This document shows, piece after piece, positions 9,561 through 18,522 of a DNA stretch of 64,000 bases. The DNA lies in assembly GCA_964219355.1 (NCBI GenBank), contig CAXPOZ010000005.1:186001-250000 (forward strand), written 5' to 3'. The notes beneath the pieces are model-generated. The model was not told where the DNA came from and ran no database searches. It saw nothing but the letters and a program-made list of their open reading frames with translations. Each line of letters begins with the position of its first letter. Position 1 is the stretch's first letter. The stretch comes from Parvularcula sp964219355 (lineage in GTDB: Bacteria; Pseudomonadota; Alphaproteobacteria; Caulobacterales; Parvularculaceae). The translations under genes were made by a program, and so were the position numbers.

Positions 9561-10298
9561 ATGAGCCCCCGCTACGCCCTCATCGGCGACGGGCGGCTCG
9601 CCACTTCGCTCGGTCCCTATCTGCACCAGTCCGGTGCGGCGCTCACCCTATGGTCGCGCCGTGCCGAAGCCTCTGGCGGGCTTCCCCTGAGCGATGCGGT
9701 AAGCGAGGCCGACACGGTTCTTCTTGCCATCTCGGATGGCGCGATTGAAGGCTTTGCAGCCGAACATCGCGCGATCTTTGAAGGCAAAAGGCTGGTTCAC
9801 TTCTCCGGTGCCCACAGTTTTGAGGGAATGACCGGCTGGCATCCACTCTACTCCTTCCCCGCTCATGCCGTGCCCTTCACTCAGATGAGTACGATCCTAT
9901 TTGTCGGTGAGGAAATGGACGAAGAGGGAAATACCGATTTCGGAGAGATATTCCCGATGCTGAGCAATCCCCGCACAGCCATCACAAAAGAGGAAAAGCC
10001 TCTTTATCACGCGCTTGCCGTGCTTTCGGGCAATCTCGTCAGCTTCACCTGGAACGAGGTTGCACGCGTATTGGAAGAAGAACTCGGTCTGCCATCTGTC
10101 CCCCTGCTTGCACCTTATTTCCGTTCCCTGATCGACGGCTTTACCGCCTCGCCGCTTGATTCGCTGACCGGCCCTGTGGCGCGCGGCGATCAGGCAACCA
10201 TTGAGAAAAACCTTGCAGCCCTTGAGAGCCAACCGGCATTGCGTCCGCTTTATGATGCGCTCCTCACCTCTGCTGCCCGGAAAGGCATTCCGTCATGA
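9561..10298 (+). CDS. Rossmann-like / DUF2520 domain protein
   Basis: A 245-residue protein. The N-terminal Rossmann motif reads IGDGRLATSLG, and the C-terminal helical domain has the LTGPVARGD signature of the DUF2520 family. Family members look like NAD(P)-dependent reductases of the ProC/6-phosphogluconate dehydrogenase fold, and no reaction is assigned here. It lies 6 bp after yidC and its stop overlaps the engB start, so it belongs to the yidC-engB transcript. Confidence 0.8.
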   Translation: MSPRYALIGDGRLATSLGPYLHQSGAALTLWSRRAEASGGLPLSDAVSEADTVLLAISDGAIEGFAAEHRAIFEGKRLVHFSGAHSFEGMTGWHPLYSFPAHAVPFTQMSTILFVGEEMDEEGNTDFGEIFPMLSNPRTAITKEEKPLYHALAVLSGNLVSFTWNEVARVLEEELGLPSVPLLAPYFRSLIDGFTASPLDSLTGPVARGDQATIEKNLAALESQPALRPLYDALLTSAARKGIPS

Positions 10299-10915
10299 CC
10301 CTCTCTGACACCGCACACAAACTATTCGCCGGGCCATGTGATTTCATGCTCGGCGTTGTGAAGATGGAGGCCCTGCCGCCCTCCGACCTGCCTGAATTCG
10401 CCTTCGCGGGGCGGTCCAATGTCGGCAAATCCTCCCTGATCAATGCACTGACGGGCCGGAATGCCCTTGCCCGGACATCGAACACGCCGGGCCGGACGCG
10501 GGAGCTCAATTTCTTCAATCTCGGTGGCGTGCTGCGCCTCGTTGACCTGCCCGGCTACGGGTATGCCCGCGCCTCGCGCAAAGATGTGAATGCCTGGACG
10601 GGCCTCACTCGTGATTACCTGCGTGGTCGTCCAAATCTGCGCCGGGTGCATATTCTGATCGACAGCCGGCACGGCCTGAAACCCGTCGACATAGAGACCA
10701 TGTCCCTGCTCGATGAATCCGCCGTGCCCTATCAGATAGTCCTGACAAAGACGGACAAGATCAAACCAACCGAGGCCGAGGAGACGCGCGCGAAAGTCGC
10801 CGAGATGGCCAAAACTCACCCCGCCGCTCACCCCGAAATCCATCTCACTTCCAGCGAGAAGAATTACGGGATCAAGGAGCTGCGCGAGGCGATGACCGAA
10901 ACCGCCCAGAGCTGA
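10295..10915 (+). CDS. engB: ribosome biogenesis GTP-binding protein EngB/YsxC
   Basis: An essential-type GTPase acting in 50S subunit assembly. The 206-residue protein shows G1 GRSNVGKSS (residues 39-47), G3 DLPGYG and G4 TKTDK. The switch region TPGRTRELNFF is typical of the family. It overlaps the preceding gene by 4 bp. The CGAAATATTTCG palindrome at 10939-10950 follows it. Confidence 0.96.
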   Translation: MTLSDTAHKLFAGPCDFMLGVVKMEALPPSDLPEFAFAGRSNVGKSSLINALTGRNALARTSNTPGRTRELNFFNLGGVLRLVDLPGYGYARASRKDVNAWTGLTRDYLRGRPNLRRVHILIDSRHGLKPVDIETMSLLDESAVPYQIVLTKTDKIKPTEAEETRAKVAEMAKTHPAAHPEIHLTSSEKNYGIKELREAMTETAQS

Positions 10916-10968
10916 TCGCCTCGCCCCTCAAAATATTACGAAATATTTCGTGGTCAGGCAGCCCAAAA

Positions 10969-11001
10969 TGAACAAGGTTCAATTCTATTGAACAAGGTTC
11001 A
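10969..11001 (+). promoter_or_regulatory. twin TGAACAAGGTTCA dyads upstream of carF homologue
   Basis: Two identical 13-bp sequences, TGAACAAGGTTCA at 10969-10981 and again at 10989-11001, start 20 bp apart. Each is itself an inverted repeat (TGAAC-N3-GTTCA). The second ends 15 bp before the ATG of the desaturase gene. Two dyads about two helical turns apart look like a tandem operator for a dimeric regulator. The regulator is unknown. Confidence 0.65.
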
Positions 11002-11016
11002 CGAAAGGGGCGAGCC

Positions 11017-11679
11017 ATGTCACCATATGAAATCTCCATCCAGATCCTGCTGGGCGTGCTGCTGGCTGATCTGATCAGCGGCATCGTTCACTGGTTCGAG
11101 GATACCTATGGCGATCCGAACTGGCCGATCATCGGCCCGACGGTCATGCTGCCGAATATCCTCCATCATGAGGACCCGCTGAAATTCACTAAGGCGCCGC
11201 TTCACAAGCGCACTAGGGGCGTGCTCGGTGTCGCTTTCGTTGTCGGCGGCATTTTCAGCCTGTGCGGCTGGCTCAATGTCATGACCGTCACCGCCCTCCT
11301 GGTCGGGGTCATGGCCAATGAGGTGCATCGCTGGGCGCATCTCAAACCCGCCGAGGTGCCGAAGATCGTCCGTGCCCTGCAGCAGGCCAAGATTATCCAG
11401 ACCGCGCAGCATCACTGGGCCCATCACCGCAATGGCTACAACACCCATTACTGCTCGATCACGAATATGCTGAACCCGACGCTCGACGGGTTACGCATCT
11501 TCCGCATCATTGAAGGGGTTGTGGAGGGTCTGTTTGGAGTCTCTCCCCGGACGGATCGGGAGGCTTATACCCACCCGCTGCTGGGGCGGCGGTGGATCAA
11601 CCGGACACGGCGCATTACCTGCGCTGTCTGTTACTCGCTCAGGCGGCGATTGTCGCCGCGGCGGGCCTTCCTCGGCTGA
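11017..11679 (+). CDS. carF: CarF/PEDS1 (Kua/TMEM189) family lipid desaturase
   Basis: A 220-residue membrane protein of the lipid desaturase family (PF10520). Members introduce the vinyl-ether double bond into plasmanyl-ethanolamine to make plasmalogens: CarF in Myxococcus, PEDS1 in animals. The eight-histidine pattern is visible in GIVHWFED, ILHHEDP, NEVHRWAH and AQHHWAHHRNGYNTHYCSITN, with hydrophobic segments near residues 5-20 and 65-95. The start has a GAAAGGGGCGAG ribosome site. The last 30 residues are unusually basic. It is a single gene behind the twin dyads. The family call is strong; plasmalogen synthesis in this organism is inferred. Confidence 0.85.
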   Translation: MSPYEISIQILLGVLLADLISGIVHWFEDTYGDPNWPIIGPTVMLPNILHHEDPLKFTKAPLHKRTRGVLGVAFVVGGIFSLCGWLNVMTVTALLVGVMANEVHRWAHLKPAEVPKIVRALQQAKIIQTAQHHWAHHRNGYNTHYCSITNMLNPTLDGLRIFRIIEGVVEGLFGVSPRTDREAYTHPLLGRRWINRTRRITCAVCYSLRRRLSPRRAFLG

Positions 11680-11948
11680 TTACTGGACGACGAGGTCCCG
11701 GTGCCGGAGGTTTTCCACGGCGCCGGGGCAAAGCTACTCACCGGACGGTTGAGCGGAAACGGTTTTTCTGTCCTTATACCCATCATCATCACTCCGATTG
11801 GCAGTACGTCTATAACCCGTGAAGCGGGGCCAAGTTGCGGCAGGATGTGGCGCTTTCATGATGATTCCCCCTATCTCGGTAACAAAAGGTCAATAACGAT
11901 TTCAGCTTGCCTCTGGACGCCAGCGTCAGAGCCGCCGACACTGTGCGA
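11680..11948. other. intergenic region without a recognisable gene
   Basis: 269 bp between the desaturase and the FAD oxidase gene. I see no credible coding frame or strong hairpin here. It presumably carries the promoter of the oxidase gene. Confidence 0.5.
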
Positions 11949-13352
11949 ATGACTGATCATTCATCTGACGCCCTTACCGCTTTGACATCTCTTGCCGGGC
12001 CTGATGCCCTGATCGAGGGTGATGACCGCACGCCGTTGCTCGAAGAATGGCGCGGCCGCTGGCCCGGTGAAGCCTCGCTGGTACTTGCGCCGGGCTCGAC
12101 CGAAGAGCTCTCAAGCATCATGCGCTATTGCCATGCGCATGATCTCGCCGTCGTCCCGCAGGGCGGTAATACGGGGCTCGTCGGCGGGCAGGTGCCGCAA
12201 GGCGAAGTCCTGATCAGTACCCGCCGTATAAACCGCATCCGCGATATCTCGCCGGGGGACTTCACTCTGACAGCAGAGGCCGGGGTGACACTCGAAGCCG
12301 TGCAGGAAGCAGCCAAAGAAGCCGGGCGTCTCTTCCCACTGTCGATCGGCTCAGAAGGAAGCTGCAATATTGGCGGTGTGCTCTCGACCAATGCGGGCGG
12401 CGTCAATGTCATCCGTTACGGAAATGCCCGCGACCTTGTTCTCGGCATCGAAGCCGTGCTGCCGGATGGGCGGATCTGGAACGGATTGAACCGCCTGCGG
12501 AAGAATAATACAGGCTATGATTTAAAGCATCTCTTCATCGGCGGCGAAGGCACGCTGGGCATCATCAGCGCCGCCGTGCTCAAGCTCTATCCCCGCCCGG
12601 CAGAGACGCAGACGGCGTTCCTCGCCGTGCCCTCACCCGCCGCCGCCGTCGAACTCCTCAGCCTCGTGCAGGAGAAATCAGGTGGGGCCGTCACCTCCTT
12701 TGAGCTGATGAATGCAAACCTGCTCGAGCTTGTGCTGACGCATTTCCCCGACCTGCCCCGGCCGGTCGAGACGCGCACTCCGTTCTATGTCCTGACCGAA
12801 CTCTCGGCTGGACGTCAGGGCGTCCTCGCCGAGCAAACCGAAGACATCCTCTCCGGCGCGATGGAACGCGGGATCGTCAGTGACGGGACGATAGCGCAGA
12901 GCCAAGGCCAGGCGCACGCCCTTTGGGCTTTGCGTCACAACGCCTCCGAGGCGATGAAGAAAGACGCGGCCCAATGCGTCAAATGCGATATCTCCGTCCC
13001 CATTCGCGAAGTCCCCTCATTCCTTGAGAAAGCCGGCAACGCCGTCACGGCAGAGGCGCCGGGTGCACGGATCATCGCCTTCGGCCATATGGGCGACGGC
13101 AATATCCATTACGACATCCTCGCCCCGGACGGCGCCTCGCCATTCGGCGACGAGAAAGGCGCCCGGCTTGAGCACCTCGTTCATGAGGTGGTTGTTGCGC
13201 ATGACGGCTCGATTTCCGCCGAGCACGGCATCGGCCTCCTCAAGCGCGATGAGCTGAAAACCCGCAAATCCGATGTCGAGATGGAAATGATGCGCGCGAT
13301 CAAGACTGTGCTCGATCCCAAGGGGCTGATGAACCCCGGCAAGCTGCTCTGA
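11949..13352 (+). CDS. FAD-binding 2-hydroxyacid dehydrogenase (GlcD / D2HGDH-like)
   Basis: A 467-residue flavoenzyme of the VAO/PCMH family. The FAD-binding half contains the conserved PQGGNTGLVGGQVP and the IGSEGSCNIGGVLSTNAGG segments. The C-terminal cap has GHMGDGNIHYDI and the closing SAEHGIGLLKRDEL. These are the signatures of D-lactate, glycolate and D-2-hydroxyglutarate dehydrogenases. The frame is open upstream to 11907, but the ATG at 11949 begins MTDHSSDALTAL as expected. The exact substrate is not resolved. Confidence 0.88.
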   Translation: MTDHSSDALTALTSLAGPDALIEGDDRTPLLEEWRGRWPGEASLVLAPGSTEELSSIMRYCHAHDLAVVPQGGNTGLVGGQVPQGEVLISTRRINRIRDISPGDFTLTAEAGVTLEAVQEAAKEAGRLFPLSIGSEGSCNIGGVLSTNAGGVNVIRYGNARDLVLGIEAVLPDGRIWNGLNRLRKNNTGYDLKHLFIGGEGTLGIISAAVLKLYPRPAETQTAFLAVPSPAAAVELLSLVQEKSGGAVTSFELMNANLLELVLTHFPDLPRPVETRTPFYVLTELSAGRQGVLAEQTEDILSGAMERGIVSDGTIAQSQGQAHALWALRHNASEAMKKDAAQCVKCDISVPIREVPSFLEKAGNAVTAEAPGARIIAFGHMGDGNIHYDILAPDGASPFGDEKGARLEHLVHEVVVAHDGSISAEHGIGLLKRDELKTRKSDVEMEMMRAIKTVLDPKGLMNPGKLL

Positions 13353-13706
13353 TCAGCGATTGGTGGGGCAGCGCTGCAGGAGGGAGGCAGTCTCGCCAAC
13401 CTGCACCTTGACTATATCCTCGGACATCAGGTCGAGGCTGTAATGCCGGTCCGGCAGGGGCTGGCCATTTTTCGTGCAGTTACGCGTGGCAACGACCACA
13501 TGGCCATCCTGCGAAGAGAGAGAGGCGACCTGACAGGCGATCTTGCCTTGCGTTACGTCCCGCGCGGTGAAAACCCAATGCTCTGTCGGCATGGCGCATG
13601 AGCCCTTTGGCGCGAATTCCCCTTGAAAATCACGAGCATAGAGCGTGCCAGCATCAGCCTGCCCCAAAAGTGTCATTCCGGCCAAAAGGCCGAGAAATAT
13701 ACTCAT
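13353..13706 (-). CDS. small secreted protein of unknown function
   Basis: About 117 residues from an ATG at 13706. A signal peptide (MSIFLGLLAGMTLLGQADAG) is followed by a domain with four cysteines (37, 58, 77, 113), enough for two disulfides in the periplasm. I do not recognise the family. The frame is open further upstream but there it lies antisense within the penicillin acylase gene. AGG in the upstream AGGTTATTGGG could serve as ribosome site. It is convergent with the FAD oxidase gene and lies just after the acylase gene. Confidence 0.6.
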   Translation of the reverse strand: MSIFLGLLAGMTLLGQADAGTLYARDFQGEFAPKGSCAMPTEHWVFTARDVTQGKIACQVASLSSQDGHVVVATRNCTKNGQPLPDRHYSLDLMSEDIVKVQVGETASLLQRCPTNR

Positions 13707-13770
13707 CCCAATAACCTGCGCAGCTTCGCGAAGAGGGAGAAGAGCATAATGAACTAAAGGGGGGAACCCT

Positions 13771-15924
13771 TTATCTTGTAACGTCAGAACCGCCGATCTG
13801 ACGGCGCGACGTCGCCACCGCCTCGATCTCTTCGAGCTCCCGCAGGGCCGGACGCCAGCCTTCCGCCGCAAATAGCGGCGCCTGATCCGCATAATGAGGA
13901 GATGCCTCATTGAGAGTCGCGCTGCCGAACTGGTGGATGACGGAGGCGGTCTGGCGCCCCCGGCGGTCCCATTCGACCAGCGCAATCCATGTATCCCCCG
14001 CAAACGCGCGCAGGCGGCCATCGGCCATCAGCTCGCCATGCACCGAGCGCAGCGTACCGGAGGCGCCGCCTAGCGGCAGGTCCGCCTCGCCATGGATCAG
14101 CCGGTTCACCCCCCCCCATTCAGGATCAATCCGGCCATAGGTCCGGTGGAGGTGATCAACGACCGCGCGGAACATCGCGCGGCGCTCTTCGCCTGTCCGC
14201 ACCTGCCCGCCGGGCCGGGTCTCCGGCATCATGGTCAGGACACCGAGCGCTGCATGACGGCTCGTGACATCAGCCGACATGTCCCATTCGGCAAGAAAGC
14301 CTGCGGCTTCCGCCATGCGCGACTCACCAGACCAGTCCGCAGCCAGTACATCGGCGATGATATCGGCGGCCAGCGAATCCTTCGCATAGGACTTATCGAA
14401 TTTGATCGCGAGCAACCGCTCGCGAGTGATCGGCTCACCGAGCCCGGTCAGCTCCATGATCCGCATGGAGCGGTTGGTCTCTTCGGTCTGAAGGCCCATC
14501 CCCGCCGGCATGTCATCGGGACTGAGATTGTCCGGCCCGTCCGTTGCCGTGAAGGGCGTGTTATTGGCGTTAAAGACAAAGCCCGAGCGCGGATTGACCA
14601 GTCTCGGGATGTCCTCAAACGGCCGGTATTCTGACCAGACCAGCTCCGGCCTGTCGCCCGGCAAATCCTTTTGCCAGTCCCAGCCTGCCAGCCGGTCGGG
14701 ATATTGCGCATTATGGATGAAGGCGATATTTCCCTTTTCATCCGCATAGATATAATTAATGCTTGGCAAGGCGTTGATCCGCATCGCCGCCATGAATTCG
14801 CGCAGGTTCTCTGCGCGGTTGAGGCGGTAATATTGCTCAAGCTGGCGGATCTCGCCGCGCCCGGCATAGGCAATCGCGTACGTCCCCCCCGGCCCATCGA
14901 TCACCGGGCCGTGCACGCTCTCCTTGAGGATGCGTTTCGCCTTGTAAACAAACGGGCCAAAGAGCCGGACGGGGATCGTCACGACCTCCTGCTCGAAATC
15001 CCGCCAAGCGCCGTCAAAACGGTACTGACCCGGATCATCCGGGTTCACCTCCAGCCGGTAGACATCGACGAGATCGGGTGTATTCACCGTATTCGCCCAG
15101 CCAAGATGATCGTTGAAGCCGTGCAGGATAACCGGTGTGCCGGGAAAGACCCCGCCCGTCATATTGAGGCCCTCATCAGAGACCAGATGCGCCTCATACC
15201 ACGCAACAGGACCCGTCATCGGCTGGTGCGAATTGATCAGAAGGCGGGTGACCCCATCCCCCGACCGGCGCGGCGCCACGGCGAAAGCATTCGAACCCCT
15301 TGCCGGTGCGGGATGGTCCGTCATCTGAAAGGCTTCCCGCCCCTCTGCCGGATCAAGCGCCAGCTCGCGCGGTCCCTCCCCCTCGAACAGGGCCAGTAGC
15401 TCCCGATCGAACCCATAGAAGAACGGCGGCTTGAAGATGAACCCGGCGATCACATCCTCTGCGGCAAAGGGCGCAAGCCCTGCCCACACCTCATCCCGGT
15501 GATCCGCCGCATAAAGATTAAGTGCCGCCGCATAGGCTTCCGCGATAGCCTTCACGTCATCGGGCACATCCGGCGCGTAACGAAGGTCCACCGTCTCCCA
15601 CACCCCCATCAGGGCAATGAGGTAATCTGTCGGCGCAGCGCCCGCCCCCTTATAGCGCGCCAGCGTGCCGCGCGTTGCGGCGATCACCTGCTGGATCGTC
15701 TCAAAATCATCCTCCGCATGCGCATAGGCGAGCCCGAACGCCGTGTCGGCATCACGCGCACCGTATATATGCGGCGTCCCCCAATCATCCCTTATGATCT
15801 GGGCGGCATAGCCCTCCGCCCCGCGTGACAGCTCCTTCGCGCCCGGCACGCGCGGCAGGGGATCGAATAGCCAGATACCAATACCGGCAAGTATCAGCCC
15901 CAGCAGGGCCATAACGATGCGCAT
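13771..15924 (-). CDS. penicillin acylase family protein
   Basis: A 717-residue N-terminal nucleophile (Ntn) hydrolase. An N-terminal membrane or signal segment (residues 3-22) is followed by the alpha chain with IIRDDWGTPHIYG. The autocatalytic processing site comes next: the sequence ARGSNAFAV places the nucleophile Ser after Gly, and HGFNDHLGWANTVN follows. Relatives cleave amide bonds in beta-lactams or N-acyl-homoserine lactones. The natural substrate, and a role in quorum quenching, cannot be decided. It is probably exported and anchored or periplasmic. Confidence 0.9.
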   Translation of the reverse strand: MRIVMALLGLILAGIGIWLFDPLPRVPGAKELSRGAEGYAAQIIRDDWGTPHIYGARDADTAFGLAYAHAEDDFETIQQVIAATRGTLARYKGAGAAPTDYLIALMGVWETVDLRYAPDVPDDVKAIAEAYAAALNLYAADHRDEVWAGLAPFAAEDVIAGFIFKPPFFYGFDRELLALFEGEGPRELALDPAEGREAFQMTDHPAPARGSNAFAVAPRRSGDGVTRLLINSHQPMTGPVAWYEAHLVSDEGLNMTGGVFPGTPVILHGFNDHLGWANTVNTPDLVDVYRLEVNPDDPGQYRFDGAWRDFEQEVVTIPVRLFGPFVYKAKRILKESVHGPVIDGPGGTYAIAYAGRGEIRQLEQYYRLNRAENLREFMAAMRINALPSINYIYADEKGNIAFIHNAQYPDRLAGWDWQKDLPGDRPELVWSEYRPFEDIPRLVNPRSGFVFNANNTPFTATDGPDNLSPDDMPAGMGLQTEETNRSMRIMELTGLGEPITRERLLAIKFDKSYAKDSLAADIIADVLAADWSGESRMAEAAGFLAEWDMSADVTSRHAALGVLTMMPETRPGGQVRTGEERRAMFRAVVDHLHRTYGRIDPEWGGVNRLIHGEADLPLGGASGTLRSVHGELMADGRLRAFAGDTWIALVEWDRRGRQTASVIHQFGSATLNEASPHYADQAPLFAAEGWRPALRELEEIEAVATSRRQIGGSDVTR

Positions 15925-16036
15925 CGCACCCCTCCCTCACGCTTTTCGCGCATGGTCGCGTGATCCCGCCCGCTATTGCAAGCTGCCGCATCAGCCGCGC
16001 CTTCTGCCAACCTTCAAAACAGGATAAGTGAGCGCC

Positions 16037-16792
16037 ATGGAAAACATCGCGCTGATCAAGCTCGTCTGTGCCCTCACCGTCATTGGCGGGCTGTTTTATG
16101 CCGAGCGTCGCTGGCCCGTGGCACCGCGCATCAAGGGTGTGGGCCGGATTGTCTCGAACCTGTCGCTTGCCGGGATTAACGGGCTGCTCTCGCCCCTCAT
16201 TATCGTTCCGATCACGGCCTTTGCCGCCCTTCACGCGCCGCCCTGGCGGCCGGAAGTCCTGACGAGCGGCTGGGGTATCCTACTCGATCTTTTGATCCTC
16301 GATCTGTGGCTATATCTCTGGCACCGCGCCGCGCATGAAACACCATTCCTGTGGCGCTTTCATGAGGTCCATCATCTCGATGAGTTCCTCGATGTCAGCT
16401 CCTCAGTCCGTTTCCATTTCGGGGAAGTGATCCTCTCTGCGATTGCTAGGGGCAGCTTTGTCTTCCTCGCAGATGTCAATCTCATCTCTGTGCTGATCTA
16501 TGACGCATTCGTGCTGCTTGGTGCTGCATTCCACCACGCCAATGTCGCGCTGCCGGCAAAATTCGAGAAAGCCTTGCGGCTCTTCATCGTGACGCCATCT
16601 CATCACTGGGTGCATCACCACAATATCAGGTCCGATACAGACAGTAATTATGCGACCGTCTTGACCTTGTGGGACCGATTGTTCGGAACATGGTCAAAGA
16701 CAGAGCGCTGGGCGGACATGCCCATCGGCACAGAGGGCCGGACAGAGAAATCCCTGCCCGGCCTTCTTACTCGGCCGCTCTCTCCTCCCTGA
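16037..16792 (+). CDS. sterol desaturase / fatty acid hydroxylase family protein
   Basis: A 251-residue di-iron membrane enzyme. The histidine boxes are HRAAHE, FHEVHHLDEF and HHWVHHH, followed by NYATVLTLWDRLFGTW, the standard FA_hydroxylase pattern (PF04116). Membrane segments lie near residues 4-20, 45-65 and 80-100. A GTG at 16028 is an alternative start nearer the AGGA. The substrate is unknown; hydroxylation of a membrane lipid or carotenoid is plausible. Confidence 0.87.
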   Translation: MENIALIKLVCALTVIGGLFYAERRWPVAPRIKGVGRIVSNLSLAGINGLLSPLIIVPITAFAALHAPPWRPEVLTSGWGILLDLLILDLWLYLWHRAAHETPFLWRFHEVHHLDEFLDVSSSVRFHFGEVILSAIARGSFVFLADVNLISVLIYDAFVLLGAAFHHANVALPAKFEKALRLFIVTPSHHWVHHHNIRSDTDSNYATVLTLWDRLFGTWSKTERWADMPIGTEGRTEKSLPGLLTRPLSPP

Positions 16793-16802
16793 AGTCTCCC
16801 CC

Positions 16803-17432
16803 TCAGCCGAGTTTCAGTCTCGAGACGTTCCGGTAGTCGCCCAGCTCGCCGCGTACGAATGTATTGAAAGCAATTGACCAGCGCGGCACGTTTGACCGGT
16901 TGGCCTCCACCAGATGCTGCAGACTGGAGGAGAACAGCATGACCTCTTTTGACTGCGGATAGATCACATTGAGATGCGTGTTGAAGATGTTCCGCTTGTC
17001 CATCTCAGGGTTCAGCTGGATCTGCTGATAGATACGGTGGCGGTCAAAAATCATGCCTGAATTGGGCTCCGGCAATTCGTCAAAATAAAGCGAGCCGGAA
17101 ATGATGGAATTGGAATGCGAATGGCCATGCATGCCCGTGCCCGGATCATTCCGCAACGCCCACGACTGGGTAACATAGAGATCTTGTGTAATCCCCATGA
17201 CATCCCGGGCATAGGCACTTAGCAATTCGTGCACAGCATGTTTAATGCTTCCTAGCTCCGGTTCGTCAAAAATATAGAGGTTTTCAGAAATCAGATTGGT
17301 CTGGTTCGGGACCATTTTCAAAGATTTGATGAAATTGACCTGTTCATCCGTGATCGCATGACCGATTCCGGCCCGGAAAATCGGTTCGGCGAACAAGGGT
17401 TCGACCTTGTACGTCCCCATATCCATCGTCAT
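16803..17432 (-). CDS. putative 2OG-Fe(II) oxygenase (TIGR02466-like)
   Basis: A 209-residue protein. The core reads GTGMHGHSHSNSIISGSLYFD, then a distal LFSSSLQHLVEANRSNVPRWSIAFNTF. This matches the putative 2OG-Fe(II) oxygenase family PF13759, with a His-rich iron site and a late His/Arg pair for 2-oxoglutarate. Such genes often sit near TonB-receptor loci in Caulobacter-like genomes, and here it is at the left edge of the alginate locus. Substrate unknown. The frame opens with GTG at 17435; the ATG at 17432 is preferred. Confidence 0.75.
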   Translation of the reverse strand: MTMDMGTYKVEPLFAEPIFRAGIGHAITDEQVNFIKSLKMVPNQTNLISENLYIFDEPELGSIKHAVHELLSAYARDVMGITQDLYVTQSWALRNDPGTGMHGHSHSNSIISGSLYFDELPEPNSGMIFDRHRIYQQIQLNPEMDKRNIFNTHLNVIYPQSKEVMLFSSSLQHLVEANRSNVPRWSIAFNTFVRGELGDYRNVSRLKLG

Positions 17433-17598
17433 CACCCCGCATTCTGTGCCCTACCAGAATGTAACGAAAGTGTAACGATGTGAATATCGCTCAGCGATAA
17501 GCATTACCCGTTATTCGAGAACAGATAGCGGGTTTTTGCCGACTACATTTGTGATTTTGACTGTATTATTGGAACTGTCAGGAAGGCATTCGAGCCGC

Positions 17599-18477
17599 CT
17601 AGCGCTCCAATTTTAGGAAATAGTCGAAGATTTCCGGCACATTGCCATTGCCCATGCCTTCATCAAAGGCCGCCTGTAGGTTGGATGAGGTACCTTCGGC
17701 AATCTCTGCCCGCGTGCCCAGATCCTCGACCATTTTGAGGAAATAGCCCAGATCCTTATTCGCATTGGCGATAGAGAAACCCAGATCACTTACACCGTCT
17801 ACGGCGTAATTCTTGCAGAACTGCATAAAGGGAGAATTGGACGGACCCGTCGACATGATATCGTATAGCTGCTGACGATCGACGCCTGCCCGGTCCGCAA
17901 CGGCAAAGGCTTGCGACATGGCGCAGACCGTTGTCATACCCATGAAATTGTTGATCAGCTTGGTCGTGTGCCCAGCACCCAGTGCCCCAAGATAGAAAAC
18001 ATTCTCACCCAGCACATCAAGCACCGGCTTCACCTTATCAAAGGTCGCCTTCTCGCCGGCTGCCATGATATTCAGTAGACCATCTTTTGCATGGGCCGGT
18101 GTGCGGCCGAGTGGCGCGTCAACCATGCCGGCGCCCTTCTCTGCCAGATCTGCGCCGATCCGGCGGGTGGAAGCCGGAATCGACGTCCCGAAATCGATAA
18201 GGACGCTGCCCTCTTTGATCCCGTCCAGAATGCCGTCCTTGCCGTAGACCAGTTGCTCAACGACCGCCGAGGTCGTCAGGCACAGCATGATGATATCACT
18301 CGCAGCAGCCAATTCTTTAGCTGATTTCGCTTCGGTGGCACCACGCGCCACAACTGTCGCGACGGCCTCCTTGTTGAGGTCCATGACGATCGGCTCAAAG
18401 CCATTCTTTTGCAGGCACTCAACCATGTTGCCGCCCATAAGGCCGAGGCCGATGAATCCGATGACTGGCTTTGTCAT
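17599..18477 (-). CDS. beta-hydroxyacid dehydrogenase, candidate DEH reductase
   Basis: A 292-residue NAD(P)-dependent dehydrogenase of the 3-hydroxyisobutyrate / tartronate semialdehyde reductase family. The Rossmann motif is GFIGLGLMGGNM, the catalytic Lys lies in GAGHTTKLINNFM, and NKDLGYFLKM is typical near the C-terminus. The substrate loop reads DAPLGRTPAHAKDG, that is GRTP instead of the common SGG. In alginate degraders a family member can reduce 4-deoxy-L-erythro-5-hexoseulose uronate (DEH) to KDG, and position beside the TonB receptor supports that role. An ATACCAATT motif lies 46 bp upstream of the start. Confidence 0.85.
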   Translation of the reverse strand: MTKPVIGFIGLGLMGGNMVECLQKNGFEPIVMDLNKEAVATVVARGATEAKSAKELAAASDIIMLCLTTSAVVEQLVYGKDGILDGIKEGSVLIDFGTSIPASTRRIGADLAEKGAGMVDAPLGRTPAHAKDGLLNIMAAGEKATFDKVKPVLDVLGENVFYLGALGAGHTTKLINNFMGMTTVCAMSQAFAVADRAGVDRQQLYDIMSTGPSNSPFMQFCKNYAVDGVSDLGFSIANANKDLGYFLKMVEDLGTRAEIAEGTSSNLQAAFDEGMGNGNVPEIFDYFLKLER

Positions 18478-18522
18478 ATTGTGGCTCCTCGTAGATCAGG
18501 TGCTTGCTTTGCCGAAAGCAGT

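Noticed and set aside
8550..9626. 358-codon open frame on the minus strand
   Set aside because: It is antisense to yidC and shows only low-complexity charged sequence.
13705..13747. 14-codon frame MLFSLFAKLRRLLG ending in an ATGA overlap with the small secreted gene
   Set aside because: A leader peptide is possible, but the frame has no ribosome site that I can support and is too short to separate from chance.
17436..17598. TTATTGGAACTG near 17565, similar to TTATTGGACTG at 26573
   Set aside because: The match needs an inserted base and is not at a comparable distance from a start codon.
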